This document shows positions 1-8,032 of a DNA stretch of 63,610 nucleotides, piece after piece; positions within the stretch are counted from its first letter, which is position 1; every line of letters begins with the position of its first letter. Location of the stretch: contig SCTY01000029.1 of NCBI GenBank assembly GCA_004297625.1, positions 1 to 63,610 on the forward strand, written 5' to 3'. The position numbers were made by a program, and so were the translations under genes. Origin of the DNA: Betaproteobacteria bacterium (GTDB lineage: Bacteria > Pseudomonadota > Gammaproteobacteria > Burkholderiales > SG8-39). Under the pieces are notes generated by a model. It was not told where the DNA came from, searched no databases, and saw only the letters and a list, made by a program, of their open reading frames with translations.

Positions 1-42
1 CTTGGCACTCCACGCCGCCGATGCAAAGCTCATTTGTTTCAT
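1..42 (-). CDS. IS5-family transposase, N-terminal 14 codons only
   Basis: The reading frame starts at an ATG (42-40, minus strand) after the ribosome binding site GGGGAG, and reads MKQMSFASAAWSAK before the window ends. This matches from memory the start of IS5-family transposases, which begin MKQ-[ML]-[ST]-F and continue with a Lys/Arg-rich stretch. Nothing of the DDE catalytic domain is visible. Its position just inside a putative inverted terminus supports the call. Confidence 0.6.
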   Translation of the reverse strand, partial: MKQMSFASAAWSAK

Positions 43-116
43 CTTATTCTCCCCGCCGATCGCGCTGATGCGCTTTCTCATCAGACACGATTCGCGGGGA
101 CTTGTTCAGAGTTTCC
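1..116 (-). mobile_element. End of an IS5-family insertion sequence (partial, runs off the window)
   Basis: Read on the minus strand, a CTAA at 120-117 is followed directly by GGAAACTCTGAACAAGTCC, which looks like an IS5-type terminal inverted repeat. A transposase start follows about 75 bases further in. CTAA fits the YTAR target preference of IS5 elements. The element lies inside the small secreted-protein gene that starts at 250. The other end and the second target copy lie outside the window, so the family call rests on the terminus, the target site and the 14 visible transposase residues. Confidence 0.65.
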
Positions 117-250
117 TTAGCGAGCGAGTGGGCGACCACCGCCATGTCGGCCGCGATCCCGCATTCCATCGCGCTCTCGGCGCGCGGCGCCGCTTGCGCG
201 ATCGGTGCAATCACTCCCCCGGCGATAAGTGCTGCCAAAATCTTTTTCAC
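117..250 (-). pseudogene. Small secreted protein gene interrupted by the IS element
   Basis: A GTG at 250, after GGAGATCA, starts a reading frame with a clear signal peptide (about residues 1-20, ending AQA) and a short mature part with the motif ECGIAADMAVVAHSL. That motif recalls a family of short exported betaproteobacterial proteins of unknown function. The frame remains open to 44, but from 116 onward the codons lie in the IS terminus. The native C-terminus is therefore lost and the product would carry a foreign tail. Function is unknown. Confidence 0.55.
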
Positions 251-265
251 GCTGATCTCCGAAAG

Positions 266-289
266 CGGCGCCCGGTATCCCGGGCGCCG
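266..289 (-). terminator. Terminator-like GC-rich hairpin after the EF-hand gene
   Basis: A 10-bp perfect stem (266-275 pairing with 280-289) closes a 4-base loop, between the stop of the EF-hand gene (302) and the start of the next minus-strand gene (250). Only a weak T-rich stretch (GCTTTC) follows on the minus strand, so it may be an attenuating or mRNA-end hairpin rather than a classical intrinsic terminator. Confidence 0.45.
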
Positions 290-301
290 TGGTGGGTACG
301 G

Positions 302-730
302 TTACTTCGCTTTGCCGGTGCCGCTGGTCGAGGGGCTGGTTGCCGAGTCGCTCGAGGGCGCGGTGCGCGGCGATGCTTCACCCGGACCGGCCGTCGTGCC
401 GGTGCTGCTGCTGCCGCCCGCGGCGGCGCCGGATCTCCCGGCCATCGGATCGTGCCAGGCGCGCATCTCGCTCGCCGAGAGCCGGCCGTCGTGGTTCTTG
501 TCCATCTTGTCGAAGTCCAGGCCGCTCGCCGCGGCGGCTTCTTCGCGCGATACGTAGCCGTCGTGGTTGGTGTCGAGCCGGTGATACTTGCCGGTCGTTC
601 CGGCGCTCGCGGCGCCGGGGCCGCCGGCCTGGGCAAGAATCATCCCGTCGCCGTCCGCCGACGCCTGCGCCGCAAGCGGCAAGGCAAAGGCTCCGGCGAC
701 TGCAACAGCTAGCAAGGTCTTGAGTTTCAT
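302..730 (-). CDS. Exported EF-hand calcium-binding protein
   Basis: The 142-residue product has a signal peptide (about residues 1-22, ending AQA). Two canonical EF-hand loops follow at about 53-64 (DTNHDGYVSREE) and 77-88 (DKNHDGRLSASE), both with Asp at positions 1, 3/5 and Glu at position 12. The C-terminal 50 residues are Ser/Thr/Gly/Pro-rich and look disordered. It probably binds Ca2+ in the periplasm or outside the cell. The partner is unknown. It stands alone, with the interrupted small secreted gene downstream on the same strand. Confidence 0.8.
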   Translation of the reverse strand: MKLKTLLAVAVAGAFALPLAAQASADGDGMILAQAGGPGAASAGTTGKYHRLDTNHDGYVSREEAAAASGLDFDKMDKNHDGRLSASEMRAWHDPMAGRSGAAAGGSSSTGTTAGPGEASPRTAPSSDSATSPSTSGTGKAK

Positions 731-862
731 CGCAGTCTCCTGTGGTCAGTCAATGACGAATGACGTCTGGCCGCGCCAGTGACACGTTTCACCGCAAACA
801 ACGTGCCACACCGCATGGTCGGTTAGGATTCGGCTCCTCATGAATTTCACGCGAAGCAAGGC

Positions 863-1603
863 ATGAACCTGCAGCTCGAAGGCCGCACCGCGCTCGTCAC
901 GGGCGCGAGCATGGGCATCGGCCGCGGCATCGTGCGCGCGCTGGCGCGCGAAGGCGTGCGCCTCGCGGTGATGGCGCGCCGGCGCAACCTGCTCGAGAGC
1001 CTCGAAGCCGAGGTCGGCCACGAGATCGCGATCATCGAGTGCGATTTTCTGCGTCCCGAGGCGCCCGAGACGATCGCCGATGCCGCGCTCGAGGCGCTCG
1101 GCTCGGTGCAGATCCTGGTGAACAACGCCGGCGGCAGCCGCCGCTTCACGCTCGAGTCGACCGACGCGCAGTGGGACGAGGCGCTCACGCTGAATTTCAT
1201 ACGCCAGCGCGAGCTCACCCATCGCCTGCTGCCGCAGATGATCGAGCGCAAGTGGGGCCGCATCATCAACATCACCGGGAAATCGGAGCCCGAAGGGCTG
1301 AACGGCGCTTTCGCCGCGAAAGCAGCGATGCATTCCTGGGCAAAGGGGCTGTCGCGCGAGGTCGGCCGCCACGGCGTCACGGTGAACAGCGTGCCGCCCG
1401 GGCGCATCGTGAGCGAGCAGATCCTGCGCAACTACAGTCCCGAGTGGCGGGCGCGGGAAAGCGAGCACGACATTCCGGTGGGCGAGTACGGGCAGCCCGA
1501 AGACATCGCCAACCTGGTGTGCTTCCTCGCCTCGCCGCTCGCGCGCTACATTACGGGCACGGTGATCCCCGTGGACGGCGGCCTGCGCAGGTACCAGTTC
1601 TGA
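863..1603 (+). CDS. SDR-family oxidoreductase lacking the usual catalytic tyrosine
   Basis: This 246-residue protein is a short-chain dehydrogenase/reductase. It has the NAD(P) motif TGASMGIG (13-20), NNAG (87-90) and the C-terminal GTVIPVDGG typical of FabG-like enzymes. The active-site Lys is visible (K153 in FAAKAAM), but the residue four before it is Ala, not Tyr, so the YxxxK motif is broken. It overlaps the next FAD-dehydrogenase gene by one base (TGATG), which implies co-translation. The substrate is unknown. The missing Tyr suggests altered chemistry. Confidence 0.85.
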   Translation: MNLQLEGRTALVTGASMGIGRGIVRALAREGVRLAVMARRRNLLESLEAEVGHEIAIIECDFLRPEAPETIADAALEALGSVQILVNNAGGSRRFTLESTDAQWDEALTLNFIRQRELTHRLLPQMIERKWGRIINITGKSEPEGLNGAFAAKAAMHSWAKGLSREVGRHGVTVNSVPPGRIVSEQILRNYSPEWRARESEHDIPVGEYGQPEDIANLVCFLASPLARYITGTVIPVDGGLRRYQF

Positions 1604-3081
1604 TGTACGACGTCATCGTGGTGGGCGGCGGCAACGCCGCGCTGTGCGCGGCGCTCGCCGCGAAGGAGCATTGCCGGCGCGTGCTCGTTCTCGAGCGAGC
1701 GCCCGAGGAGGAAGCGGGGGGCAACTCGCGCTTCACCGCGGGCCTCATGCGCGTGGTCTACAACGGCGTCGAGGACCTCAAGCGGGTCATCGATCTCAAC
1801 GACGAGGAGATCGCGCGCACCGACTTCGGCAGCTACAGCGCCGAGCAATTCCTCGACGACATGGCGCGCGTCACGGAGTACCGCTGCGATCCGGATCTCA
1901 CCGAGCTGCTGGTGAAGGAAAGCCTGCCCGCGGTGCAGTGGATGCGCTCGAAGGGCGTGCGCTTTACCGCCGCATGGGGCCGCCAGGCGTTCAACGTCGG
2001 CGGCAGGTTCAAGTTCTGGGGCGGGCTCACCGTCGAGGCGGTGGGCGGCGGGCCGGGGCTCGTCGAGGCGCTCACCCGCGCTGCGCGCAAGCAGGGCATC
2101 GACATCTGGTATTCGTCGCGCGCGCTATCGCTGCTTGCCGACGACGACGGCGTGCACGGCGTTGTGGTACGACACAACCGGAAAACCACTCAAGTAAGAA
2201 GCAAAGCCGTCGTGCTCGCCGCGGGCGGCTTCCAGGCCAACCCGGAATGGCGCACGCGCTACCTCGGCCCGGGGTGGGAGCTCGCCAAGGTGCGCGGCAC
2301 GCGCTTCAACACGGGCGACGGCATCCGCATGGCGCTCGACGCGGGCGCGGCGGCGACCGGCAACTGGTCCGGCTGCCACGCGGTGGCGTGGGAGCGCAAC
2401 GCGCCGGAGTTCGGCGACCTCGCGGTCGGCGACCAGTTCCAGAAGCACTCCTATCCCTGGGGCGTGTATATCAACGCGCACGGCCGGCGCTTCGTCGACG
2501 AGGGCGCGGATTTCCGCAACTACACGTACGCGAAGTACGGCCGCGTGATACTCGGGCAGCCTTTGCAGTTCGCCTGGCAGATCTTCGACGCGAAAGTGAA
2601 GAATCAGCTGCGCGACGAATACCGCATCAAGCAGGTGACAAAAAGGGTTTCAAATACCCTTGAAGGTCTTGTTTCCCAGCTTGATGACGTCGACGCCGCG
2701 GCGGCGCTGGAAGAGCTCCGGCGCTACAACGCCGCGGTGCGCCAGGAGATTCCCTTCAATCCGAACATCAAGGACGGGCGGCGCACCGAAGGGCTCGCCA
2801 TACCGAAGTCGAACTGGGCGAACACGCTCGATACGCCGCCTTTCGAGGCGTACGCCGTCACCTGCGGCATTACCTTCACGTTCGGCGGCTTGAGGATCAA
2901 TACGCACGCCAACGTGATCAGCTCGGATGGCGATCCGATCCCGGGGCTGTACGCCGCGGGCGAGCTGGTCGGCGGGATTTTCTGGTTCAACTATCCCGGC
3001 GGCAGCGGCCTCACCAACGGCTCGGTGTTCGGCCGCATCGCCGGGGAAAACGCGGGCAAGCTCGCTACTGCGGCGGCCTGA
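1603..3081 (+). CDS. tcuA: FAD-dependent dehydrogenase, TcuA (tricarballylate dehydrogenase)-like
   Basis: The product has 492 residues and belongs to the FAD-binding family of fumarate reductase/succinate dehydrogenase flavoproteins. The N-terminal dinucleotide motif is VVGGGNAAL (about 6-14). A second FAD contact, VVLAAGGFQANPE, lies near residue 203. The C-terminal flavin motif is LYAAGELVGG followed by YPGGSGLTNGSVFGR. TcuA oxidises tricarballylate to cis-aconitate in Salmonella, and many soil betaproteobacterial paralogs have unknown substrates. The start ATG overlaps the SDR stop. The partner TcuB and TcuC genes are not nearby, so the exact substrate is inferred only. Confidence 0.75.
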   Translation: MYDVIVVGGGNAALCAALAAKEHCRRVLVLERAPEEEAGGNSRFTAGLMRVVYNGVEDLKRVIDLNDEEIARTDFGSYSAEQFLDDMARVTEYRCDPDLTELLVKESLPAVQWMRSKGVRFTAAWGRQAFNVGGRFKFWGGLTVEAVGGGPGLVEALTRAARKQGIDIWYSSRALSLLADDDGVHGVVVRHNRKTTQVRSKAVVLAAGGFQANPEWRTRYLGPGWELAKVRGTRFNTGDGIRMALDAGAAATGNWSGCHAVAWERNAPEFGDLAVGDQFQKHSYPWGVYINAHGRRFVDEGADFRNYTYAKYGRVILGQPLQFAWQIFDAKVKNQLRDEYRIKQVTKRVSNTLEGLVSQLDDVDAAAALEELRRYNAAVRQEIPFNPNIKDGRRTEGLAIPKSNWANTLDTPPFEAYAVTCGITFTFGGLRINTHANVISSDGDPIPGLYAAGELVGGIFWFNYPGGSGLTNGSVFGRIAGENAGKLATAAA

Positions 3082-3646
3082 CGCCGTCTTTGCCAACCGC
3101 CACACGCTGGGTCGCGTACTTGCCGTCGGTGCCGACACGCGCGCCGCTGAAAATCGTCTCGCCGGGCTTGAGGTCGGCGCGGCTGCCCGGGTCGAACGTG
3201 AAATACTCGGTCGCCGGCGTCACCAGGATCTTCTGCTCGCCATCCTTGTACTTCAGGGTGAGCTCGCTGCCGCCGCTCACTTGCGCGGTCTGCGTCAGAC
3301 TGGCGTTCGTCATCAGCGAATCGGGCAGCGAATCCCATGCCATATGGCCCGATGGCACCTGCGGTCCGAGGGCGTGCACCCGCTTGGCGACCAGGCGCCC
3401 GTCGGGCCCTTTGACGGACGTCACTCCGACATAGCTGCCGGGTTTGAACTCGGCGAGCGTAGTCGCCTTGGTCGTCACCACCTGGGTATCCGGCGCGAGG
3501 TTCAGCGGAATAGCGCGCCCGTCGCGCGATTGCACCATGAGCACGTCTCCGTTCAGCGCGGTGATGGTGCCGCGCACGCGGACGTTCGCCTGCGCCGTGG
3601 CAGCCGTGCAGAAGGCAATCAGGGCCAGCAGGAGAACGTTTCGCAT
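3065..3646 (-). CDS. Exported protein with DUF5666-like beta domains
   Basis: The 193-residue protein carries a signal peptide (about 1-20). The mature region is made of short beta-type segments beginning VRVRGTITALNGDVLMVQ, which resembles the DUF5666/OB-like repeats of exported proteins. It has no catalytic motif that I recognise. It converges on the TcuA-like gene with a 17-base overlap of the 3' ends. The CHRD lipoprotein gene lies just upstream on the same strand (14-base gap), so the two are probably co-transcribed. Confidence 0.6.
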   Translation of the reverse strand: MRNVLLLALIAFCTAATAQANVRVRGTITALNGDVLMVQSRDGRAIPLNLAPDTQVVTTKATTLAEFKPGSYVGVTSVKGPDGRLVAKRVHALGPQVPSGHMAWDSLPDSLMTNASLTQTAQVSGGSELTLKYKDGEQKILVTPATEYFTFDPGSRADLKPGETIFSGARVGTDGKYATQRVAVGKDGVRPPQ

Positions 3647-3660
3647 GGCGATTCTCCGGA

Positions 3661-4104
3661 TCAGGGCTGCAGTTGCGCGCGGATCTCGCCGCCCTTGTAG
3701 CGGTTGCTGTGCACGTTGACGTACAAGTTGCCTGCCTTCAGCGCCTGCATCTGCGCGTCGGTCAGCTTGCGGCCCTCTGGAACGCTATAGGTGTCGCCGT
3801 TCTTGGTCAGCGGCACGATGACCGGTCCGTTGACTCCCTTGGAGGCCTGATGGATGTGCGCCGCGGTGCCTTGTATGCCCTGGGTGGTGACGCTGCCGCT
3901 GAGGGTGCCGTCGCTCGCTACGCGGAAGCTGCCGCTGCCCGCGGCGTCGGTATTGACCGGGGGAACTTCCTCGGCTCCGCTCAGGCTCACCTTCATGGCG
4001 CCGCTGCCGGGCATCCAGCTCGGCGCGTGCTCCTGGTAGGTCGCGCACGATGCGAGCGCGAGCACCGCGGCACCGACTGCCGCCATCTTCAAAACCTTGT
4101 TCAT
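3661..4104 (-). CDS. CHRD-domain lipoprotein
   Basis: The 147-residue product begins with a lipoprotein signal (lipobox LASC, Cys at about 20). The mature part is a CHRD domain, seen in SLSGAEEVPPVNTDAAG near the start, AAHIHQASKGVNGPVIVPL in the middle and NLYVNVHSNRYKGGEIRAQL at the end. CHRD domains were named from chordin and occur widely in exported bacterial proteins of uncertain role. It is likely the first gene of a two-gene unit with the DUF5666-like protein. Confidence 0.8.
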   Translation of the reverse strand: MNKVLKMAAVGAAVLALASCATYQEHAPSWMPGSGAMKVSLSGAEEVPPVNTDAAGSGSFRVASDGTLSGSVTTQGIQGTAAHIHQASKGVNGPVIVPLTKNGDTYSVPEGRKLTDAQMQALKAGNLYVNVHSNRYKGGEIRAQLQP

Positions 4105-4157
4105 TGATCGATCCTCCTTGTTAGCCCGAACAACCGGGACGGCTAGAATATTCCATC

Positions 4158-5351
4158 ATGCCCCCGATTGCCGCCTCGACAGCGCTCGCGCGCTTTCGCA
4201 TCCTGGACCTATCCCGTGTGCGCGCCGGACCGACCTGCGTCAAGCAGTTCGCCGACTTCGGCGCCGATGTCGTCAAGATCGAGTCGCCGCCCGGGGTCGA
4301 TCCGAACGAGGCCATGGGCGGGCCGCGCCACGGCCCGGACATGCAGAACCTGCACCGCAACAAGCGCGCGATGACGCTGAATCTGAAGGTTCCCGAGGCG
4401 CGCGAAGTGCTCGCGCGGCTGGTGAAGACCGCCGACGTGGTGGTCGAGAACTACCGGCCGGACGTGAAGTACCGCCTCGGGCTCGATTTCGATGCTTTGA
4501 GCAAGATGAATCCGCGCGTCATTCTGGCGAGCATCTCGGGCTTCGGCCAGGACGGGCCGTACCGCGAGCGGCCGGGCTTCGACCAGATTGCGCAGGGCAT
4601 GAGCGGCCTGATGTCGGTCACCGGCGTGCCGGGCCAAGGGCCGATGCGCACCGGGGCCGCCATTGCGGACGTCGCCGCGGGGCTGTTCGCGGCGCTCGGC
4701 ATCATGACGGCGCTCCTCGAGCGCGAGGTCTCGGGCAAGGGGCAGTGGGTGCAAAGCTCGCTGCTGCAGTCGGGGATCGCGCTCCTTGATTTCCAGGCGG
4801 CGCGCTACCTCATGAAGGGCGAAGTGCCCGCGCAAGTCGGCAACGACCACCCGACCAGCATGCCGACCTCGGCGTACCGGACCTCCGACGGCTATCTCAA
4901 CGTCGGCGCTTCAGGCGAGGGCATGTGGCAACGCCTGTGCAAGGCGATCGGCCGCGAAGACCTCGTCGCGATGGACGAATTCCGCGACAACCAGCGGCGC
5001 GCGAACAATCGCGCGGCGCTGAACGAGATCCTGAACCGGGAATTCGCAAGCGCGCCGACCGCGAAATGGGTCGAAGTCCTGAACGAGGCGGGCGTGCCCT
5101 GCGGGCCGATCTACAAGGTGGACGAGGTGTTCGCCGACCCGCAGGTGAAGCACCTCGAAGCCGCGGCGGAAGTCGATCATCCGCTGCTCGGCCGCTTCAG
5201 GGTGGTGAACCAGGCGGTCAAGCTTTCCCGCACTCCCGCCCGCGTAGCGAGCCCCACGCCCGAAGTGGGTCAGCACACCGACGAGATCCTGAAGGAGCTC
5301 AAGTACTCCGACGCCGAAATCCGCGGACTGCGCGAAAGGGGCGTGGTTTGA
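4158..5351 (+). CDS. Class III CoA transferase (CaiB/BaiF family)
   Basis: The 397-residue product fits the length of family III CoA transferases, which move CoA from an acyl-CoA donor to a carboxylic acid through an aspartyl anhydride. The N-terminal RILDLSRVRAGPTCVKQFADFGADVVKIE-type region, the ENYRP motif (about 97-101) and the likely catalytic Asp171 (in AAIADVAAG) are visible. Its stop overlaps the TTG start of the crotonase gene, so it opens a translationally coupled catabolic operon reaching 9501. The acid that it activates is unknown. Confidence 0.87.
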   Translation: MPPIAASTALARFRILDLSRVRAGPTCVKQFADFGADVVKIESPPGVDPNEAMGGPRHGPDMQNLHRNKRAMTLNLKVPEAREVLARLVKTADVVVENYRPDVKYRLGLDFDALSKMNPRVILASISGFGQDGPYRERPGFDQIAQGMSGLMSVTGVPGQGPMRTGAAIADVAAGLFAALGIMTALLEREVSGKGQWVQSSLLQSGIALLDFQAARYLMKGEVPAQVGNDHPTSMPTSAYRTSDGYLNVGASGEGMWQRLCKAIGREDLVAMDEFRDNQRRANNRAALNEILNREFASAPTAKWVEVLNEAGVPCGPIYKVDEVFADPQVKHLEAAAEVDHPLLGRFRVVNQAVKLSRTPARVASPTPEVGQHTDEILKELKYSDAEIRGLRERGVV

Positions 5352-6133
5352 GCGGCGCAGCGCGCATCGATGCGCGCAAGGAGGGCGCGGTGGGCTGGAT
5401 GGTGTTCGACAACCCGGCGCGCCGCAATGCGGTGTCCCTCGCGATGTGGGAAGCGATTCCGGGGGTTCTGGAGGGATTCGCGGCCGATCCGGAGATCCGC
5501 GTGGTGGTCCTCGCCGGCGCGGGCGACAAGGCGTTCGTCTCGGGCGCCGATATCTCGCAGTTCGACAGCGCGCGCGCGGGCGCCGAGGCGGTGCAGCGCT
5601 ACGAGCAAATCGCGGAACGCGCGCAGACGCGCCTGCACGGCTTCGACAAGCCCACCGTCGCCATGATCCGCGGCTATTGCCTCGGCGCCGGCGTGAATAT
5701 CGCGAACGTCTGCGACCTGCGCATCGCGTCGACCGACGCGCGCATCGGCATCCCGGCGGCGAAGATCGGCCTCGGCTACCGCGCGTCGGCGACCAAGAAC
5801 CTGGTCGACATCGTCGGTGCCGCGAACGCGCGCGAGATGCTGATCACCGGCTGGCAATACACGGCGGTGCAGGCGAAGGAGATGGGGCTGCTGCATCACG
5901 TGGTCGCGCCCGCCGAGCTGGAGAGCTTCACCCGCAAGCTCTGCGGCGATATCGCGGCGAACGCGCCCCTCACGATGCGCACCGCCAAGAGGATCATCGC
6001 CGAAGCGCTGAAGCCCGGCTACGACGCGGCGCTCTGCAAGAGCTGGGTGAAGGAATGCTTCGACAGCGCCGATTACGCCGAGGGCAGGAAAGCCTTCATG
6101 GAGAAACGCAAACCTACTTTCATGGGGAGATGA
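5348..6133 (+). CDS. Enoyl-CoA hydratase/isomerase family protein
   Basis: The 261-residue crotonase-fold protein uses a TTG start overlapping the CoA-transferase stop, after AAAGGGG. The oxyanion-hole segments GADISQF and GYCLGAG are present. The Glu matching rat Glu164 is visible in AREMLITG. The segment that normally carries Glu144 (xPExxLG) reads IPAAKIGLG, so one of the two hydratase glutamates is missing. It could be an isomerase, hydrolase or other crotonase-type enzyme. It is the second gene of the operon and ends one base before the Bug gene. Confidence 0.85.
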   Translation: MSGAARIDARKEGAVGWMVFDNPARRNAVSLAMWEAIPGVLEGFAADPEIRVVVLAGAGDKAFVSGADISQFDSARAGAEAVQRYEQIAERAQTRLHGFDKPTVAMIRGYCLGAGVNIANVCDLRIASTDARIGIPAAKIGLGYRASATKNLVDIVGAANAREMLITGWQYTAVQAKEMGLLHHVVAPAELESFTRKLCGDIAANAPLTMRTAKRIIAEALKPGYDAALCKSWVKECFDSADYAEGRKAFMEKRKPTFMGR

Positions 6134-6134
6134 C

Positions 6135-7091
6135 ATGCGCTTGCTGCTGCTGACGGTCGCTTTATGGGTATCCCAGGGGGCGCTCGCCCAGGCCTACCCG
6201 ACGCACCCGGTCACCTCGGTGGTCGGCTTCGCTCCGGGCGGCGGCACCGACACCGTATCGCGCATCATCGCCAAGACCCTCGGCGATCAGCTCGGGCAGC
6301 AGGTGCTGACCGACAACCGGGCGGGCGCGGGCGGGAACATCGCCACCGACTTCGTCGCCAAGGCGCCGCCCGACGGCTACACCCTCCTGCTCGGCAACGT
6401 GGGCTCGCTCACCGTCGCGCCGCATCTCGTCAAGGGCCTGCCGTACGACCCGCTGCACGACCTCGCGCCGATCAGCATGGCGGTGGTGTTTCCGAACCTG
6501 ATCGTCGTGCATCCGTCGGTGCCGGCGAACACGCTCGGCGAATTCATCAAGCTGGCGAAGGACAAGCCGGGCACCATCACCTACGGCTCCTCGGGCATCG
6601 GCGGCGCCGGTCACCTTGCCGGCGAGCTGCTGAAGATGGTGGCGAAGATCGACCTCGTGCACGTGCCGTTCAAAGGCGGCGGTCCCGCGATGCAGGCGAT
6701 GCTCGGCGGGCAGATCGACGCTTACTTCGCCACGCCGGTCGCCGCGGGCGCGCACGTAAAGGCCGGCAGGGCCAAAGCGCTCGCCACCACCGGGCCGAAG
6801 CGCGACCCGTTCATGCCCGACGTGCCGACGGTCGCCGAATCCGGCTACCCCGGCTACGAAGCGACGAACTGGTATGCCTACATGGCGCCGGCGAAAACGC
6901 CGAAGGACGTCGTCGCGCGCCTGAACCGCGAGATCGTGAAGGCGCTCGGCGCGCCCGAGGTCAAGGATCTGCTCCACAAGCAGGGCCTCGAGCCGCGGCC
7001 GAGCAGCCCGGAGGAGCTTGCCGCGCACATGAAGCGCGAGTACGAAACGTGGGGCCGCGTGGTGAAGGAAGCCAGCATCAAAGCGCAATGA
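6135..7091 (+). CDS. Bug/TctC-family periplasmic substrate-binding protein
   Basis: The 318-residue protein has a signal peptide (cleavage near ALAQA, residue 19) and the Bug signatures VVGFAPGGGTDTVSRIIA, AKAPPDGYTLLLG and VPFKGGGPAMQAMLGGQ. Bug proteins bind carboxylates or similar small solutes for tripartite tricarboxylate transporters. In Bordetella and Cupriavidus most of them lack adjacent TctA/TctB genes, as here. Its place inside the operon suggests that it binds the substrate activated by the CoA transferase. Start follows the crotonase stop by one base. Confidence 0.9.
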   Translation: MRLLLLTVALWVSQGALAQAYPTHPVTSVVGFAPGGGTDTVSRIIAKTLGDQLGQQVLTDNRAGAGGNIATDFVAKAPPDGYTLLLGNVGSLTVAPHLVKGLPYDPLHDLAPISMAVVFPNLIVVHPSVPANTLGEFIKLAKDKPGTITYGSSGIGGAGHLAGELLKMVAKIDLVHVPFKGGGPAMQAMLGGQIDAYFATPVAAGAHVKAGRAKALATTGPKRDPFMPDVPTVAESGYPGYEATNWYAYMAPAKTPKDVVARLNREIVKALGAPEVKDLLHKQGLEPRPSSPEELAAHMKREYETWGRVVKEASIKAQ

Positions 7092-8032
7092 AGGCCTACT
7101 TTCTCCAGTCCGCCGGCGACAAAATGAATCTCGAACTGCGGGACGTGCCGCTGCCGCAGCCCGGGCCGGGGCAGCTCCTCGTGAAGATCCGCGCCTCGAG
7201 CCTGAACCGCGGCGAGCTGATCCCGGGCCAGGGACTGATCGCGCCCGGCGCCGCGAAGCCGGCCGGCCAGGAAGCGGCCGGCGAAGTCGAAGGCACCGGC
7301 GAAAGAGTGATGGGCCGCTGCCCCGGCGGATTCGCCGAGTACGGCCTGATGTCCGCGAGCGACGCGATCCCGGTGCCCGCGAATCTCTCCTGGGAGGAAG
7401 CGGGGGCCATTCCGCTCGCCTTCATGGTGGTGCACGACATGCTGGTGGAGCAGGGCGCGCTGAAAAGCGGCGAATGGGTGCTCGTCACCGGCATCTCCTC
7501 GGGCGTGGGCGTCGCCGCGCTGCAGGCGGCGAAGGCGATGGGCGCCCGCGTGATCGGCACCTCGGGCTCGAAGGAGAAATTGGAAAAACTCAAGCCGCTG
7601 GGTTTGGACCTGGGAATAGAAACGCGAAAACCTGACTTCCACGATGCGGCGATGAAGGCCACCGGCGGCAAAGGCGTCGACCTCATCGTGAACAACGTCG
7701 GCGGCTCGGTGTTCGCGGAATGCGTGCGCGTGCTCGCCTACCAGGGGCGGCTTGCCACCGTCGGCTATCTCGATCGGGTCGTGAAGGCGGAGATCGACAT
7801 CGACGCGCTGCACGCGAAGCGGCTGCGGCTTTTCGGCGTGTCCAACAAGTACCGCACCGCCGAGCAGCGCGCCGCGACGGTGCGCGGCCTGATCGCCGAT
7901 TTCCTGCCTTATCTCGCAGCCGGCCGCATCAAGCCGCTCATCGACCGCGTGTACCGCTTCGATGAGCTCGCGGCGGCAAAAGCGTACATGGAGTCCGACG
8001 CGCATCTCGGGAAGGTGGCGATAGGAATGTGA
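7088..8032 (+). CDS. Zinc-free MDR-family oxidoreductase (quinone oxidoreductase-like)
   Basis: The 314-residue protein is a medium-chain dehydrogenase/reductase. It has a GroES-like N-terminal half (about 1-120) and a Rossmann half with the nucleotide motif GISSGVGVAALQ (near residue 139). The Cys residues that bind zinc in alcohol dehydrogenases are absent, which fits the quinone oxidoreductase group using NADPH. ATGA overlap with the Bug gene and a four-base overlap with the following M81 gene show tight coupling. Likely cytoplasmic. The substrate in this operon is unknown. Confidence 0.8.
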   Translation: MKAYFLQSAGDKMNLELRDVPLPQPGPGQLLVKIRASSLNRGELIPGQGLIAPGAAKPAGQEAAGEVEGTGERVMGRCPGGFAEYGLMSASDAIPVPANLSWEEAGAIPLAFMVVHDMLVEQGALKSGEWVLVTGISSGVGVAALQAAKAMGARVIGTSGSKEKLEKLKPLGLDLGIETRKPDFHDAAMKATGGKGVDLIVNNVGGSVFAECVRVLAYQGRLATVGYLDRVVKAEIDIDALHAKRLRLFGVSNKYRTAEQRAATVRGLIADFLPYLAAGRIKPLIDRVYRFDELAAAKAYMESDAHLGKVAIGM

